From Sphingomonas tagetis (GTDB taxonomy: Bacteria > Pseudomonadota > Alphaproteobacteria > Sphingomonadales > Sphingomonadaceae), in NCBI RefSeq assembly GCF_024211275.1, contig NZ_JAMLDX010000004.1:264787-328786 (forward strand): 64,000 nt of DNA, given 5' to 3'. Below, in pieces: positions 61,417-64,000 of the stretch. The notes beneath the pieces are model-generated. The model searched no databases and was not told where the DNA came from. It saw nothing but the letters and a program-made list of their open reading frames with translations. The position numbers were made by a program, and so were the translations under genes. The stretch's first letter is position 1. Each line of letters opens with the position of its first letter.

Positions 61417-62268
61417 CTAGCTGCTCCTGCGTTCGGCGAGCAGGCCGAAATAGGCCGCCATCGCCGCCTCGGCGTCCCTGCTGAGGTGCAGGAAATGACG
61501 CCTCTTGTCGTTGGGGTCGGGATGACGCTCGAACAGGCCTTGGTCGGTCATCGTGCCGATCCAGCGCAGCGCAGTCGTCGGCGGCGTTGCCGCTGCGATG
61601 CACAGGCTCGAGACGCAGGTCGAGCGGTTCTCGAGGCGGCTGAGGAACAGGTCGAGCAGCATGTCCCAGGCGGGATCGGCGAAGAGCTCGCTGTCGAAGA
61701 AGCGGTCGCGGGCGCGCCGCTCCCAGATCGCCTGCTTGACTGCTTCGATCGTTACCGCGTCCGATCGTGGCGTCGCGCTCTGATCTTCCGTCAGTTCGCG
61801 CAGCGCAGCCGCGAGACGGTCGACCTCGCCGCGGACCTGCAGCAGCCGCGAGGCGTGCGACGTGCCGCTGTCGTGAAGGGTGCGCGCCGGCGCTCGCGCG
61901 ATGCGAAGCAGGGCTTCGGCCCACTCCGCCTCGTCGAGATTGCACAGGATCTCGCAGGGTATGTCGAGCAGGCCCTCTGCGACCATGTCGAGCTCGTCCA
62001 GGGTGACCGAAGCGACAGCTCGTACCGGATCGACCTTCGCATGTTCGGTCAGGCGATGCAGGAAGTGCCAAAGCTGGTCCGGGTCTGCGCCTATTGCCTC
62101 GATGAGCAGCAGGTCGAACGGCATTTCAGATAGAACGAGTTCGACATCGAGAAAGGTCGCGACTGCGCGGCAGCGGATTTCGGCGCGCGCGAGCGCCTCG
62201 ACGCCGGGCCGCGCCCTTTCGTCATCCTGAGCGACGACGACGGCTGTCAGCTTGTCCCATTCGCCCAT
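61417..62268 (-). CDS. Pseudo-receiver plus winged-helix regulator
   Basis: This 283-residue protein has an N-terminal receiver-like alpha/beta domain of about 120 residues (A-V-V-V-A-Q-D-D-E-R-A-R, then F-D-L-L-L-I-E-A-I). The usual phospho-Asp strand reads L-L-I-E-A, so the Asp is Glu. After a helical linker comes a MarR-like winged helix beginning F-D-S-E-L-F-A-D-P-A-W-D-M-L-L-D-L-F and ending with a wing (D-P-N-D-K-R-R-H-F-L-H-L). CAGGAGGGTCGA precedes the ATG. It is a likely orphan transcription regulator with a paralogue of its DNA-binding half at 58156. Confidence 0.75.
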   Translation of the reverse strand: MGEWDKLTAVVVAQDDERARPGVEALARAEIRCRAVATFLDVELVLSEMPFDLLLIEAIGADPDQLWHFLHRLTEHAKVDPVRAVASVTLDELDMVAEGLLDIPCEILCNLDEAEWAEALLRIARAPARTLHDSGTSHASRLLQVRGEVDRLAAALRELTEDQSATPRSDAVTIEAVKQAIWERRARDRFFDSELFADPAWDMLLDLFLSRLENRSTCVSSLCIAAATPPTTALRWIGTMTDQGLFERHPDPNDKRRHFLHLSRDAEAAMAAYFGLLAERRSS

Positions 62269-62444
62269 TCGACCCTCCTGTCCGGCAAGAGCCTAAAACA
62301 TGAACGAGCGCAGTGGAGGCGTTTATCTCCGTTTCGGAGCAAAAAGCTGGGTATCGACCGGGGGCGACGGGCCTCGCGTGGCAACGCGCCGGGCGGTTCA
62401 AGCCCTCGCTGAAAGGACTTTCCTACAAGCGCCGGCTTTGCTTG

Positions 62445-62582
62445 ATGGTTCGAATGGGCGACGGACCGCGATGGCGCGAGAGGGCGGAAGCGATCGAATA
62501 TGCGATCGTCACCGTGTTGCTGCTCGGATCGTTCGTTGCGGGCGCGCTGGGCTTCGTCAGATGGCTGGTCGGGGAAGGGTGA
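62445..62582 (+). CDS. Possible single-pass micro-membrane protein
   Basis: A 45-residue frame from the ATG at 62445 has a charged N terminus (M-G-D-G-P-R-W-R-E-R-A-E) and one membrane helix (I-V-T-V-L-L-L-G-S-F-V-A-G-A-L-G-F). The ribosome site is weak. It may be a real microprotein; a longer in-frame start at 62313 looks non-coding. Confidence 0.35.
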   Translation: MVRMGDGPRWRERAEAIEYAIVTVLLLGSFVAGALGFVRWLVGEG

Positions 62583-62659
62583 TCGTCCGCAGGCACCCGG
62601 AGCCGGCCAATCTTGCCGGCTGGCTGGGCAAGGGCAACCCGAGCGGATAGCATCGGTGC

Positions 62660-62857
62660 ATGATCGAGGATCGTGAGGTCTGGGCCTGCGCCAATATGCT
62701 GATCAAGCAGCATGGCGGAGACGCGTGGCTCGTCGTGTCGCAGCGCGCCGACGAACTGCTCGAGCAGGGCGAGATAGAGGGGCATCGCACCTTCCTGCGC
62801 ATCCTCAGGCGGATCGAGGATCTTGAACGGACCGGGCCAGTTGGCTCGCTGCATTGA
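62660..62857 (+). CDS. DUF6961-like small protein
   Basis: This 65-residue protein reads R-E-V-W-A-C-A-N-M-L-I-K-Q-H-G-G-D-A-W and then S-Q-R-A-D-E-L-L-E-Q-G-E-I-E-G-H, with a final helix. The E-x-W-A-C-A and Q-H-G-x-D-A pattern resembles the DUF6961 family of sphingomonad mobile and accessory regions. It has no signal or membrane segment. Function unknown. Confidence 0.65.
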   Translation: MIEDREVWACANMLIKQHGGDAWLVVSQRADELLEQGEIEGHRTFLRILRRIEDLERTGPVGSLH

Positions 62858-62890
62858 CGGTTTGACGGCGCACGATCGGATCGCTGATGC

Positions 62891-63916
62891 TTGGTCGCGA
62901 CATTCTGTCATGACGGGAGGCGGTGGCTGAGCGGCTACGAGCAGATCATCGCGGGCTATGACGGCGCCGCTGGCCAGTTGGCGGCGGCCTATGATGCGGT
63001 GTCCGCCGATCGCCTGTTTGCGGCGGTCATCGATCTCTTGCCGACATCGGGCCTGGCGCTCGACGTCGGCGCGGGATCCGGGCGCGATGCGCGTTGGTTG
63101 AAGCATCGTGGCCTCGATGTCGTCGCGGTCGAGCCGGCCGGCGGGCTACGCGACCATGGCGCTGCGCTCGGCCTGGACATTCGCTGGGTCGATGACCGCC
63201 TGCCGGCGCTCGATCAGGTGCATCGGCTCGCGCTCTCCTATGATCTGATCACGCTCTCGGCGGTGTGGCAGCATGTCGCGCCGGCGGATCGAGGGCGGGC
63301 CTTCCGCAAGCTGGTCACGCTGCTCCGGCCAGGTGGTCTGCTGGTGATGACGCTGCGATCAGGTCCGGCGCCTGCCGATCGCGCGATGTATCCGACCTCC
63401 AGTGGCGAGGTGGAAGGGTTGGCTCGCGCTTATGGTCTTGAGGTGCTCAAGGTTGTGGCCAGCGACGACCTTCGGGGGCGGCATGAGGTAAGCTGGACCA
63501 CGATCGTGCTCCGTATGCCTGACGATGGCACCGGCGCCTTGCCCTTGGTGCGCGGCATCGTGCTCGGCGATGACAAATCCTCGACCTACAAGCTGGCGCT
63601 GCTGCGCGCGGTCGCCCGCATCGCCGAGCAGACGCCGGCCGCCGCGATGCCAGCGGCGGGGCAGGAGGATGCCGTCGAGGTGCCGCTCGGGCTGGTCGCG
63701 CTGATGTGGATCCGCATGTATCTGCCGCTGGTCCGGCAGGGACTGCCGCAAGCGCCGCGTAATAGCGGACCGGACGGATTGGGCTTTGCGAAAGCCGGGT
63801 TCCGGCGGCTGCTGGCCGACCAAGTCGATCCGTCCGAGCTGCGGGTCGGGGCCGTGTTCGAGGCGGACCGCGCTGCAGTGACCAGCCCCCACCGAGTGGT
63901 CCGAGCGGATTGTTAG
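62891..63916 (+). CDS. SAM-dependent methyltransferase with unknown C-terminal domain
   Basis: This 341-residue protein has a class I methyltransferase domain in its first 190 residues (A-L-D-V-G-A-G-S-G-R-D-A-R-W-L as motif I, V-A-V-E-P-A-G-G, and L-L-R-P-G-G-L-L-V-M-T). A separate C-terminal domain of about 130 residues starts at L-P-L-V-R-G-I-V-L-G-D-D-K-S-S-T-Y and includes V-P-L-G-L-V-A-L-M-W-I-R-M-Y-L-P-L-V. I do not know the function of that domain. The only in-frame start is a TTG at 62891; an ATG nearby (62910) is out of frame, so a small frameshift at the 5' end is possible. Confidence 0.75.
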   Translation: MVATFCHDGRRWLSGYEQIIAGYDGAAGQLAAAYDAVSADRLFAAVIDLLPTSGLALDVGAGSGRDARWLKHRGLDVVAVEPAGGLRDHGAALGLDIRWVDDRLPALDQVHRLALSYDLITLSAVWQHVAPADRGRAFRKLVTLLRPGGLLVMTLRSGPAPADRAMYPTSSGEVEGLARAYGLEVLKVVASDDLRGRHEVSWTTIVLRMPDDGTGALPLVRGIVLGDDKSSTYKLALLRAVARIAEQTPAAAMPAAGQEDAVEVPLGLVALMWIRMYLPLVRQGLPQAPRNSGPDGLGFAKAGFRRLLADQVDPSELRVGAVFEADRAAVTSPHRVVRADC

Positions 63917-63929
63917 TGCATTGACGCTT

Positions 63930-63990
63930 CCATCTCCAGTGTTGGCCGTAGGTGGAGCGAAGCGGAACCGGAGGGCGACACTGGAGATGG
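63930..63990. repeat. Long inverted repeat after the methyltransferase gene
   Basis: CCATCTCCAGTGT at 63930-63942 is exactly complementary to ACACTGGAGATGG at 63978-63990, with 35 bases between, and a few more pairs can form inside. It begins 14 bases after the methyltransferase stop. It could be a terminator stem or the end of a repeated element; no U tract is present. Confidence 0.5.
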
Positions 63991-64000
63991 GACGGCCTCC

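Noticed and set aside
1..64000. tRNA or rRNA genes
   Set aside because: No T-arm-like GGTTCGA-TCC context with a foldable cloverleaf, and no conserved rRNA segment, was noticed on reading both strands.

Overview
The window is GC-rich alphaproteobacterial DNA, most likely from a Sphingomonadaceae member (Sphingomonas, Sphingobium or Novosphingobium type). The evidence is three large TonB-dependent receptors embedded in catabolic clusters, alphaproteobacterial SOS boxes (GAAC-N7-GAAC) on a YedK-type gene and on an imuA-imuB-dnaE2 cassette, and small sphingomonad-type proteins such as DUF3606 and DUF6961-like. This placement is inferred from family content; no rRNA or tRNA gene is present.

Bases 1-12.3 kb hold a beta-oxidation style cluster. 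A minus-strand run (SDR, TonB receptor, alpha-methylacyl-CoA racemase-like protein, two overlapping acyl-CoA dehydrogenases, MaoC hydratase, MFS permease) lies opposite a plus-strand pair (enoyl-CoA hydratase, nitroreductase-fold protein). An atypical SDR and an aldehyde dehydrogenase follow. The set suits uptake and chain shortening of a branched or terpenoid/steroid-like acid.

Bases 12.4-16.3 kb carry a quinone reductase with an HxlR regulator and a MarR gene divergent from homogentisate dioxygenase (hmgA). Two symmetric dyads and one imperfect one lie in the marR-hmgA gap. Bases 16.3-18.1 kb are a scar containing remnants of an acyl-CoA ligase and a cytochrome c peroxidase-like gene.

Bases 18.1-36.2 kb form a second catabolic cluster: TonB receptor, MFS transporter, Rieske oxygenase, class III CoA-transferase, HMG-CoA lyase-like enzyme, LeuC/LeuD-like dehydratase, Gfo/Idh/MocA oxidoreductase, SDR, VOC protein, NIPSNAP protein, LuxR-type regulator, alpha/beta hydrolase and acyl-CoA ligase. 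Six copies of an operator-like dyad (GTCCC-N8-GGGAC or a one-base variant) sit in its promoter regions, suggesting one regulon possibly run by the embedded LuxR-type protein. It ends at a strong hairpin next to a broken double-domain CoA-transferase gene.

Bases 38-45.7 kb hold SOS genes: SRAP/YedK, DUF1810, imuA, imuB with an apparent frameshift, and dnaE2. Bases 45.7-57.8 kb hold trxC, a seven-domain hybrid histidine kinase, small stress-type proteins, a META-domain lipoprotein, and a TonB receptor coupled to a Tat-exported HisC-like aminotransferase. Bases 58-64 kb look accessory: two related winged-helix proteins, a membrane-anchored LuxR-type protein, RadC, small hypotheticals and a methyltransferase.
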